Origin: Pseudomonadota bacterium
Lineage (GTDB): Bacteria; Pseudomonadota; Alphaproteobacteria; JAAXGF01
Length of the DNA: 10,581 bases
NCBI GenBank assembly: GCA_022563655.1
Contig: JADFMW010000072.1
Location: forward strand, 1-10,581
Reading direction: 5' to 3'
The notes below the pieces were generated by a model. The model was not told the DNA's origin, ran no database searches, and worked only from the letters and a program-made list of their open reading frames with translations. Every line of letters starts with the position of its first letter. The first letter of the stretch is position 1. Shown here piece by piece: positions 5,719-10,581 of this stretch. Both the position numbers and the translations under genes were made by a program.

Positions 5719-7505
5719 GCAGCCTCGACCTCGGGGTGATCGGCAACTGCGCCTTCGGGGCGCTCATCGACGATATCGGCAACATCGTTTGGTGCTGTTT
5801 GCCGCGCTTCGACGGCGATCCCATTTTCTGCCAGTTGTTGAACGGTGCCCACACCGACCCGGGAGCACCGGGGATCTACAAGGTCGAGCTCATCGACCGG
5901 GTCCGCAGCGAGCAGGAGTACATCAAGAACACCGCCGTTCTCGTCACCCGGCTTTACGACAAGGCCGGCGGAGCGGTGGAGATCACCGACTTCGCGCCGC
6001 GCTTCATGCAGCTCGGCCGCATGTTCCGGCCGACGACGATCGTGCGCATCGTTCGACCGCTGTCCGGCGAGCCGCGGGTGCGCATGGTGCTCAGGCCGGC
6101 CCACGGCTATGGCGCCCACAGGCCCGAGATCACGCGCGGCAGCAACCACATCCGCTATATCAGCCCGCCGATCACCCTGCGGCTGACGACCAACGCGCCG
6201 CTCGCCTTCGTGCTCGACGAGACGCCGTTCTTCCTCGAGGAGCCGCTCACGCTGATCCTCGGGCCCGACGAATCGCTCACCCGGCCGATCATCGAAACGG
6301 GCCGCGAGTTCCTCGAGAACACCGTCGAGTACTGGCGCCGCTGGTCGCGCACGCTGGCCCTGCCGCTCGAGTGGCAGAGCGCGGTGATCCGCGCCGCCAT
6401 CACGCTCAAGCTATGCAGCTTCGAGGAGACCGGCGGCATCATCGCGGCGATGACGACCTCGATTCCCGAGTCCGCGGACAGCGGGCGCAACTGGGACTAC
6501 CGGTACTGCTGGCTGCGCGACTCCTTCTTCGTCGTGCGCGCGCTCAACCGTCTGGGCGCCGTGATCACGATGGAGGACTACCTGCGCTATCTCACCAACA
6601 TCGTCGGCACCGCGGATCGCGGGCGCCTGCAGCCGGTTTACGGCATCGCGCTCGAACGGCGGCTGCCCGAGCGCCAGGTCGACACCCTGCCCGGCTACCG
6701 GGGCATGGGACCGGTGCGCGTGGGCAACCAAGCGCACGAGCATCACCAGCACGACGTTTACGGCCACGTGGTGCTCGCGGCGTGCCAGGCGTTCTTCGAC
6801 GAACGCCTGTTCCGGCCCGCCGGCGTCGACATATTCCGCCACCTCGAGGCGGTCGGCGACCGCGCCTTCGAGTTGCACGACAAGCCCGACGCGGGATTGT
6901 GGGAGCTGAGGGGACGGGCGCGCGTTCATACCTACTCGGTACTCATGTGCTGGGCGGCCTGCGACCGTCTGGCCAAGATCGCCACCCGTCTCGAGCTGCC
7001 CGCGCGCAGCCGCCATTGGCGGGCGCGGGCCAAGACGATCCGCGAGGCGTTGCTGGGCCAGGCGTGGAACGCCGACGTCAACAGCTTCGTCGGCTCCTTC
7101 GGCGGCACCGACGTCGACGCGAGCCTCCTGCTGATGGCCGAGATCGGCTTTCTCGACGCCGACGATCCGCGCTTCGTCGCCACGGTCGAGGCCGTCGAGC
7201 GACGGCTCAGACGCGGCAACCACTTGATGCGCTACGACGCGCCGGACGACTTCGGCACGCCGGAAAACGCCTTCACGATCTGCACGTTTTGGTTTATCGA
7301 TGCGCTCGCGGCCATCGGCCGCAACGAGGAAGCGCGAGAGATGTTCGAGAGCGTGCTCGCCTGCCGCAATCCCCTCGGGCTGCTGTCCGAAGACGTCGAC
7401 CCATCCTCGAACGAGCTGTGGGGCAATTTTCCCCAAACCTACTCGCAGGTCGGCCTGATCCACTGCGCCATGCGGCTGAGCCGGTCGTGGGAGGAGGCGC
7501 TGTGA
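5715..7505 (+). CDS. GH15 family glycoside hydrolase (candidate trehalase)
   Basis: The 596-residue protein has a glucoamylase-type architecture: an N-terminal beta-sandwich from SLDLGVIGNCAFGALIDD, then an (alpha/alpha)6 barrel from about residue 230. Barrel signatures include NWDYRYCWLRDS (259-270), GLWELRG with Glu397 as candidate general acid, and SSNELWGNFPQ with Glu567 as candidate general base. There is no signal peptide, so it should act in the cytoplasm. GH15 includes glucoamylases, dextran glucosidases and the trehalases known from Mycobacterium and Thermoplasma. Its position between otsB and otsA, with 4-nt overlaps on both sides, and upstream of glucokinase favours an intracellular trehalase or alpha-glucosidase that releases glucose. 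Family membership is firm; the substrate is inferred from context. Confidence 0.88.
   Translation: MSSLDLGVIGNCAFGALIDDIGNIVWCCLPRFDGDPIFCQLLNGAHTDPGAPGIYKVELIDRVRSEQEYIKNTAVLVTRLYDKAGGAVEITDFAPRFMQLGRMFRPTTIVRIVRPLSGEPRVRMVLRPAHGYGAHRPEITRGSNHIRYISPPITLRLTTNAPLAFVLDETPFFLEEPLTLILGPDESLTRPIIETGREFLENTVEYWRRWSRTLALPLEWQSAVIRAAITLKLCSFEETGGIIAAMTTSIPESADSGRNWDYRYCWLRDSFFVVRALNRLGAVITMEDYLRYLTNIVGTADRGRLQPVYGIALERRLPERQVDTLPGYRGMGPVRVGNQAHEHHQHDVYGHVVLAACQAFFDERLFRPAGVDIFRHLEAVGDRAFELHDKPDAGLWELRGRARVHTYSVLMCWAACDRLAKIATRLELPARSRHWRARAKTIREALLGQAWNADVNSFVGSFGGTDVDASLLLMAEIGFLDADDPRFVATVEAVERRLRRGNHLMRYDAPDDFGTPENAFTICTFWFIDALAAIGRNEEAREMFESVLACRNPLGLLSEDVDPSSNELWGNFPQTYSQVGLIHCAMRLSRSWEEAL
7489..7497 (+). 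promoter_or_regulatory. ribosome binding site fixing the otsA GTG start
   Basis: GGGAGGAGG lies inside the end of the GH15 gene, 4 nt before the GTG at 7502. The GTG overlaps the upstream TGA (GTGA). The same frame is open for hundreds of codons upstream, but that stretch is antisense-like noise over the GH15 gene, so the GTG is the true start. Confidence 0.8.
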
Positions 7506-8881
7506 GCCGCCTGATCGTGGTCTCGAACCGGGTGGCGCCGATCAAGGGCAAGACATCGGCGGGGGGACTGGCCGTGGCGGTGCTCTCGGCGCTGCGCGAG
7601 AGCGGCGGTATCTGGTTCGGCTGGAGCGGCGAGGTCGTGCAAACGGCGGCGGTCGAGCCGACCGTGGTCAAGGTCGGCCGGATCACGTACGCCCTCGCCG
7701 ACCTCACCAGCGACGACCACAACGAGTACTACAACGGCTTCGCCAACCGCACGCTGTGGCCGCTGTTTCATTACCGTCTCGACCTCACCGCCTTCGACCG
7801 GCGGTGCTTCGACGGCTATCTCAGGGTCAACGACCGGCTCGCCCGCCAGCTCGTCCCGCTGGTCGGCGAGGACGATCTGATCTGGGTCCACGACTATCAC
7901 CTGATCCCCTTCGGGGAGGCGCTCGCCCGCCACGGCTGCCGGGCGCCGGTGGGCTTCTTCCTGCACATCCCGTTCCCGGCCAGCGAGGTGCTGGTCGCGC
8001 TTCCCTATCACCAGGAGCTGTTGCGGACGCTGTTCGCGTACGACCTCGTCGGCTTCCAGACCGACGGCGACCTGCGCGCTTTTCACGACTACGTCGAGCG
8101 CGAGGTGGGCGGAAGCGTGGACCCGGACGGCACGGTCCGCGCCTTCGGCCGGACGACGCGCGCCGGCACGTTCCCGATCGGCATCGATACCGACGACTTC
8201 GCCGCGCTGCCCGCGAAGGCCGAGGTCCAGCGCCAGATCAAGCGCCTCAAGAGCAGCATGGGCGACCGTCAACTGGTCATCGGCGTCGACCGGCTCGACT
8301 ACACCAAGGGCCTGGTCGAGCGCTTGCAGGCGTTCGAACAGATGCTCGAAACCTACCCGGCGATGCGCGGCGCCGTCAGCCTGCTCCAGATCGCGCCGCC
8401 GACGCGCGGCGAGGTGCCGGAGTACGCCGACATCCGCCGCGCGCTCGAGGCCGTCGCGGGACACATAAACGGCCGTTTCGCCGAGTTCGACTGGGTGCCC
8501 ATCCGTTACCTCAACAAGTCGTTCAGCCGACGCGCGCTGGCGGGCCTGTTCCGCGGCAGCCGCGTCGGGATGGTCACCCCCCTCCGCGACGGCATGAACC
8601 TGGTCGCCAAGGAGTACGTCGCCGCCCAGGACCCCGACGACCCCGGCGTCCTCGTGCTGTCGCAGTTCTCGGGCGCGGCGCGCCAGCTCGACGCCGCTCT
8701 CATCGTCAATCCCTACGATTCGGTTGGGGTCGCCGAGTCGTTGCATCTCGCGCTCACGATGCCCATCGAGGAGCGGATCGAGCGCTGGGCGGCGTTGATG
8801 GAAGGCCTCAGGCGCGACGACGTGGCCGCGTGGCGCAACACCTATCTCGACGCCCTGCGCCGCTACAGCGCGGCCGCCTGA
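7502..8881 (+). CDS. otsA: alpha,alpha-trehalose-phosphate synthase (OtsA, GT20)
   Basis: This retaining GT-B glycosyltransferase transfers glucose from a nucleotide donor, classically UDP-glucose, to glucose-6-phosphate to give trehalose-6-phosphate for OtsB. The 459 residues compare with 474 in E. coli and show the whole active site: SNR (8-10), SAGGLAVAV, WVHDYHLIPFGEAL, FFLHIPFPASE, GFQTDGD, FPIGIDTDDF and GVDRLDYTKG with Arg264 and Lys269. PLRDGMNLVAKEY (360-372) carries Asp363 and Glu371. Arg264, Lys269, Asp363 and Glu371 correspond to E. coli Arg262, Lys267, Asp361 and Glu369 with a constant offset of two, so the core is uninterrupted. The donor (UDP-, ADP- or GDP-glucose) cannot be read from sequence. 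The gene is translationally coupled to GH15 and followed after 5 nt by glk. Confidence 0.95.
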   Translation: MSRLIVVSNRVAPIKGKTSAGGLAVAVLSALRESGGIWFGWSGEVVQTAAVEPTVVKVGRITYALADLTSDDHNEYYNGFANRTLWPLFHYRLDLTAFDRRCFDGYLRVNDRLARQLVPLVGEDDLIWVHDYHLIPFGEALARHGCRAPVGFFLHIPFPASEVLVALPYHQELLRTLFAYDLVGFQTDGDLRAFHDYVEREVGGSVDPDGTVRAFGRTTRAGTFPIGIDTDDFAALPAKAEVQRQIKRLKSSMGDRQLVIGVDRLDYTKGLVERLQAFEQMLETYPAMRGAVSLLQIAPPTRGEVPEYADIRRALEAVAGHINGRFAEFDWVPIRYLNKSFSRRALAGLFRGSRVGMVTPLRDGMNLVAKEYVAAQDPDDPGVLVLSQFSGAARQLDAALIVNPYDSVGVAESLHLALTMPIEERIERWAALMEGLRRDDVAAWRNTYLDALRRYSAAA

Positions 8882-8886
8882 ACGCC

Positions 8887-9909
8887 ATGGCCGGCGGCCC
8901 GTCGCGGCCCCGACTGGTCGCCGACATCGGCGCCACCAACGCCCGCTTCGCGCTGGTCCGCCACGGGACCCGGCCCGAGGCGCCGGTGGTGCTGCCGGTC
9001 GCCGAGTTCGCCACCATCGAGGCGGCCATTCGCGCGGCGCTCACCCGCGCCGGCGCCGAGGCGCCGCCGCCGTGCGCGGCGGTCGCGATCGCCGCGCCGG
9101 TGGCCGACGACCGCGTCGAGATGACCAACCACCCGTGGCGCTTCTCGCGCCAGGCGCTGCGCCGCGCCCTCGGTCTCGAGCGCCTCGTCGTGATCAACGA
9201 CTTCACCGCCGTCGCCCTGTCGCTGCCCCGTCTCGGCGATGACGATCGGCGCCAGGTGGGCGGCGGCTCGCCCGTTCCCCGCGCGCCCATGGGAGTGTTG
9301 GGGCCGGGCACCGGCCTCGGCGTCTCCGGATTGGTTCCCGCCGGCGACCAGCCTTCGCCGAAGCGAAGCCTCGGCTTCGCGCAGGCAGGCGGCTGGACGG
9401 CGCTCGCCGGCGAGGGCGGCCACGTCGACCTGGCGCCCGGGGACGATCCCGAACCCGCAATCCTGGAGCGGCTGCGCCGGCGCTTCGGCCACGTCTCGCT
9501 CGAGCGCGCGTTGTCGGGGCCCGGCCTGGTCAACCTCTATCGGGCGCTCGCCGAGATCGCCGGCGCGGCGCCCGCCGACGACGCCGATACGCCGACGGCA
9601 CCGGAGATTACGGCGCGGGCGCGGGCGAAGTCGTGCCCCCATTCGATCGCCGCGGTCGAGACGTTCTGCGGCCTGCTCGGCGCGGCGGCGGGAGACCTCG
9701 CGCTCACCCTCGGCGCCCGCGGCGGGGTCTATATCGCCGGCGGCATCGTGCCCAGGATGGGACCGGCGTTCGACGCCCCGCGCTTCCGCCGCCGCTTCGA
9801 GGCCAAGGGCCGTCTCGGCGCCTATCTCGCGGCGATCCCGACCTACCTCGTCACCGCCGCCGAGCCCGCGTTGCTGGGCCTCGCCGGCGTGCTCGACGGA
9901 CCCATGTGA
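8887..9909 (+). CDS. glk: glucokinase (Glk family, ATP-dependent)
   Basis: The enzyme phosphorylates glucose to glucose-6-phosphate in the cytoplasm. It has 340 residues with an N-terminal phosphate-binding motif VADIGATNARFALV (from residue 11) and INDFTA with the catalytic Asp105. Further motifs are GPGTGLGVSGLV, the glucose-binding GEGGHVDLAP, ERALSGPGLVNLYRAL and a C-terminal GGVYIAGGIVPRM. This is the E. coli-type Glk family, not the ROK family. The ATG is 5 nt after the otsA stop without a clear ribosome binding site, implying translation by reinitiation. As the last gene of the operon it could supply OtsA with glucose-6-phosphate and recapture glucose released by the GH15 enzyme. About 14 residues (155-168) between PAGD and GWTALAGEGG appear to be an insertion encoded by a palindromic DNA element. 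Confidence 0.93.
   Translation: MAGGPSRPRLVADIGATNARFALVRHGTRPEAPVVLPVAEFATIEAAIRAALTRAGAEAPPPCAAVAIAAPVADDRVEMTNHPWRFSRQALRRALGLERLVVINDFTAVALSLPRLGDDDRRQVGGGSPVPRAPMGVLGPGTGLGVSGLVPAGDQPSPKRSLGFAQAGGWTALAGEGGHVDLAPGDDPEPAILERLRRRFGHVSLERALSGPGLVNLYRALAEIAGAAPADDADTPTAPEITARARAKSCPHSIAAVETFCGLLGAAAGDLALTLGARGGVYIAGGIVPRMGPAFDAPRFRRRFEAKGRLGAYLAAIPTYLVTAAEPALLGLAGVLDGPM
9353..9380 (+). repeat. palindromic element inserted in frame within glk
   Basis: The stretch contains a perfect 8-bp inverted repeat with a 2-nt loop, GCGAAGCC-TC-GGCTTCGC (9363-9380). An overlapping alternative stem is CTTCGC-CGAA-GCGAAG (9353-9368). It encodes about 14 residues (QPSPKRSLGFAQAG) at a point where, as I recall it, E. 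coli Glk has only a short loop between GTGLGVAHLV and the GEGGHVDFAP motif. The sequence looks like a mobile short palindrome tolerated in a surface loop. A similar GCCTTCGCCG decamer occurs at 214-223 in the EF-G-like leader, which may be chance. Confidence 0.6.
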
Positions 9910-9952
9910 CGGACGCGGCGCGAGCCCCGGCGTCGCATCCCTGCCTACGATC

Positions 9953-9971
9953 GCCGGCTATCCCTGCCGGC
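9953..9971 (+). terminator. possible hairpin after glk
   Basis: Two copies of the self-complementary hexamer GCCGGC (9953-9958 and 9966-9971), separated by 7 nt, can form a 6-bp G/C stem 44 nt after the glk stop. No run of T follows, so if it ends transcription it would not be a classical intrinsic terminator. It is the only hairpin I see at the end of the operon. Confidence 0.2.
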
Positions 9972-9982
9972 CTCGAATGGGC

Positions 9983-10344
9983 TTAGCGGATCAAACTGAC
10001 TCCCAGGTAGTTCAGAAGCCCCTGCACGGATACGACCCCATTGCCGAGCGTGACGATACCGTACATGAGGCTGTCGGCACTGCTGAAGGGCCACGTCGGC
10101 ATTGCGTGGAGAAGATCGCGCGGTTTGGTGAAACGATCGATATCGGCTTCGACGAATTGCCGTTCGTCCATAGTGATTGAGCTATTGTCAAGCTGTGCAC
10201 GCAGTCGCTCTAGCCGCTCGCTACCCTCTCCATCCTAAGTTTGTAGTCGCTGAGTGCCTGGTTGACGTCCGCCGCGGGGGCCGCGAGGACCGCGGCCGAG
10301 AGAAAGTAGGGCCACGCGGAGAGATAATTGGGGTCGGAGTGCAT
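9983..10344 (-). pseudogene. decayed membrane-protein gene, frameshifted C-terminal remnant
   Basis: Two minus-strand frames together read like one protein. The upstream frame (10344 to stop at 10210) reads WPYFLSAAVLAAPAADV, then NQALSDYKLRMERVASG. The downstream frame (open from 10234 to stop at 9983) reads ERLERLRAQLDNSSI, then MDERQFVEADIDRF, DLLHAMPTWPFSSADS and a hydrophobic C-terminus ending NYLGVSLIR. They overlap at 10213-10234, so a one- or two-base indel there would join them into about 110 residues. That product has two hydrophobic segments around a charged linker, typical of the C-terminal part of an integral membrane protein. The upstream end fuses directly to a RAYT-associated repeat, so the ATG at 10344 lies inside the repeat and is not native. 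Base composition is less G/C-biased than the neighbours. A 62-codon ORF from the ATG at 10171 might still be translated, but without a convincing ribosome binding site. I do not recognise the family. Confidence 0.5.
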
Positions 10345-10347
10345 TTA
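10325..10347 (+). repeat. RAYT-associated repeat, copy 1
   Basis: AATTGGGGTCGGAGTGCA begins at 10326, and the whole 23-base unit starts with TAATT. Its first 18 bases are identical to copy 2 at 10364-10386, giving a 39-bp direct-repeat period. It marks the point where the minus-strand pseudogene loses its upstream sequence. Repeats with a GGGGTC-GAGTG core are frequently seen beside Y1 transposase genes, as I recall. Confidence 0.75.
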
Positions 10348-10363
10348 TTGGAGGATTGCCGCA

Positions 10364-10386
10364 TAATTGGGGTCGGAGTGCAATTC
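10364..10386 (+). repeat. RAYT-associated repeat, copy 2
   Basis: The unit repeats TAATTGGGGTCGGAGTGCA exactly up to the A at 10382 and ends AATTC. AATTG at its left and CAATT at its right are perfect 5-bp inverted repeats around an 11-base asymmetric core. It ends 57 nt before the transposase ATG and is followed almost directly by the hairpin at 10389-10405. Confidence 0.75.
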
Positions 10387-10388
10387 CG

Positions 10389-10405
10389 GTCGGCGTAATG
10401 CCGAC
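10389..10405 (+). repeat. perfect hairpin between repeat and transposase start
   Basis: GTCGGC-GTAAT-GCCGAC forms a perfect 6-bp stem with a 5-nt loop, 38 nt before the transposase ATG. RAYT proteins act on single-stranded hairpins located beside a short guide sequence, so this could be the recognised palindrome. It could also be a regulatory structure in the transposase leader. Confidence 0.5.
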
Positions 10406-10443
10406 ATGCCCCGGCCAAACGTCCGAGCGACGAAGGACCGCCC

Positions 10444-10581
10444 ATGCCTCGCCCGCCGCGCTTCAACCTCGCCGACGTTCCCCAGCACGTCATCCAACGC
10501 GGCAACAACCGCCAGCCGACGTTTTTCGGCGAACCCGACTTCCGCCACTACCTCGACTGCCTCGAGGCCGCGGCAAACAAG
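10444..10581 (+). CDS. REP-associated tyrosine transposase (Y1/IS200-like), N-terminal part
   Basis: The first 46 codons are visible and the frame is open to the right edge. The opening MPRPPRFNLADVPQHVIQRG, followed by NNRQPTFF and FRHYLDCLEAA, is the typical start of RAYT (TnpA-REP) proteins. These are single-domain Y1 HUH nucleases related to IS200/IS605 TnpA that act on short palindromic repeats. The catalytic HUH motif and tyrosine lie further downstream and are not visible. GAAGGA (10432-10437) is a good ribosome binding site 6 nt before the ATG. The two direct repeats and hairpin directly upstream match the usual company of these genes. Whether the complete gene is intact cannot be told. 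Confidence 0.88.
   Translation, partial: MPRPPRFNLADVPQHVIQRGNNRQPTFFGEPDFRHYLDCLEAAANK

Larger units (their letters stand above)
10325..10581 (+). mobile_element. left part of a RAYT unit (repeats, hairpin, transposase start)
   Basis: Direct repeats, hairpin and the transposase start occupy one block that ends at the window edge. The block abuts a truncated gene on its left, consistent with past insertion or local rearrangement. The right boundary and any repeats beyond the transposase gene are outside the window, so whether the unit is complete cannot be judged. Confidence 0.55.

Noticed and set aside
10041..10238. Plus-strand and second minus-strand short frames across the pseudogene region
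   Set aside because: Their translations are serine/arginine-rich and look random, whereas the minus-strand frame ending at 9983 gives a coherent membrane-type sequence.
10325..10386. CRISPR array
   Set aside because: Only two direct copies, a 16-bp interval and an adjacent Y1 transposase; no cas gene or leader.
10345..10548. 67-codon minus-strand frame opposite the transposase start
   Set aside because: It is antisense to the RAYT gene, and its last residues (HSDPNYAAILQ) are simply the repeat sequence translated.

Overview
The window is GC-rich, densely packed chromosomal DNA with strong third-position G/C bias and several GTG or TTG starts. The proteins point to an alphaproteobacterium, probably from the Rhodospirillales or a nearby order. 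The indicators are a DjlA/TerB-like protein beginning MSIWGKVIGGAAGFALGG, the short EF-G-like GTPase typical of that class, a DUF3750 membrane-anchored protein and a short AmpG. The assignment is inferred from protein flavour; no rRNA or other marker is present.

Layout. Bases 1-70 (minus) hold the first 23 codons of the DjlA-like gene. It is divergent from an EF-G-like GTPase (305-2332, plus) whose leader contains a three-arm inverted repeat. A DUF3750 gene (2343-3167, minus) converges on the GTPase gene with a 10-nt gap and carries an in-frame 36-bp tandem duplication. A short repeat-bearing gap (3168-3402) leads into an AmpG-type muropeptide permease (3403-4713, plus). The centre is a compact four-gene trehalose/glucose operon on the plus strand: otsB (4915-5718), a GH15 glycoside hydrolase (5715-7505), otsA (7502-8881) and glk (8887-9909). 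The first three genes overlap by 4 nt each and glk follows after 5 nt.

The last 670 bases look like accessory DNA. A decayed membrane-protein gene (minus, 9983 to about 10320, visibly less GC-rich and frameshifted) ends at two direct copies of a roughly 23-bp repeat and a perfect hairpin. Immediately after these starts a REP-associated tyrosine transposase (RAYT, Y1/IS200-like) gene that runs off the right edge. A third copy of the same repeat lies 7 kb away, upstream of ampG, which suggests a dispersed family mobilised by this transposase.

How the genes work together. OtsA makes trehalose-6-phosphate from a nucleotide-glucose and glucose-6-phosphate, and OtsB dephosphorylates it to trehalose. 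The GH15 enzyme, which has no signal peptide, is a candidate intracellular trehalase or alpha-glucosidase. Glucokinase would return the released glucose to glucose-6-phosphate. The operon could therefore run a closed trehalose synthesis and turnover loop. A separate curiosity is a palindromic insertion inside glk that adds about 14 codons without breaking the frame. I see no tRNA, rRNA, CRISPR array or phage genes.
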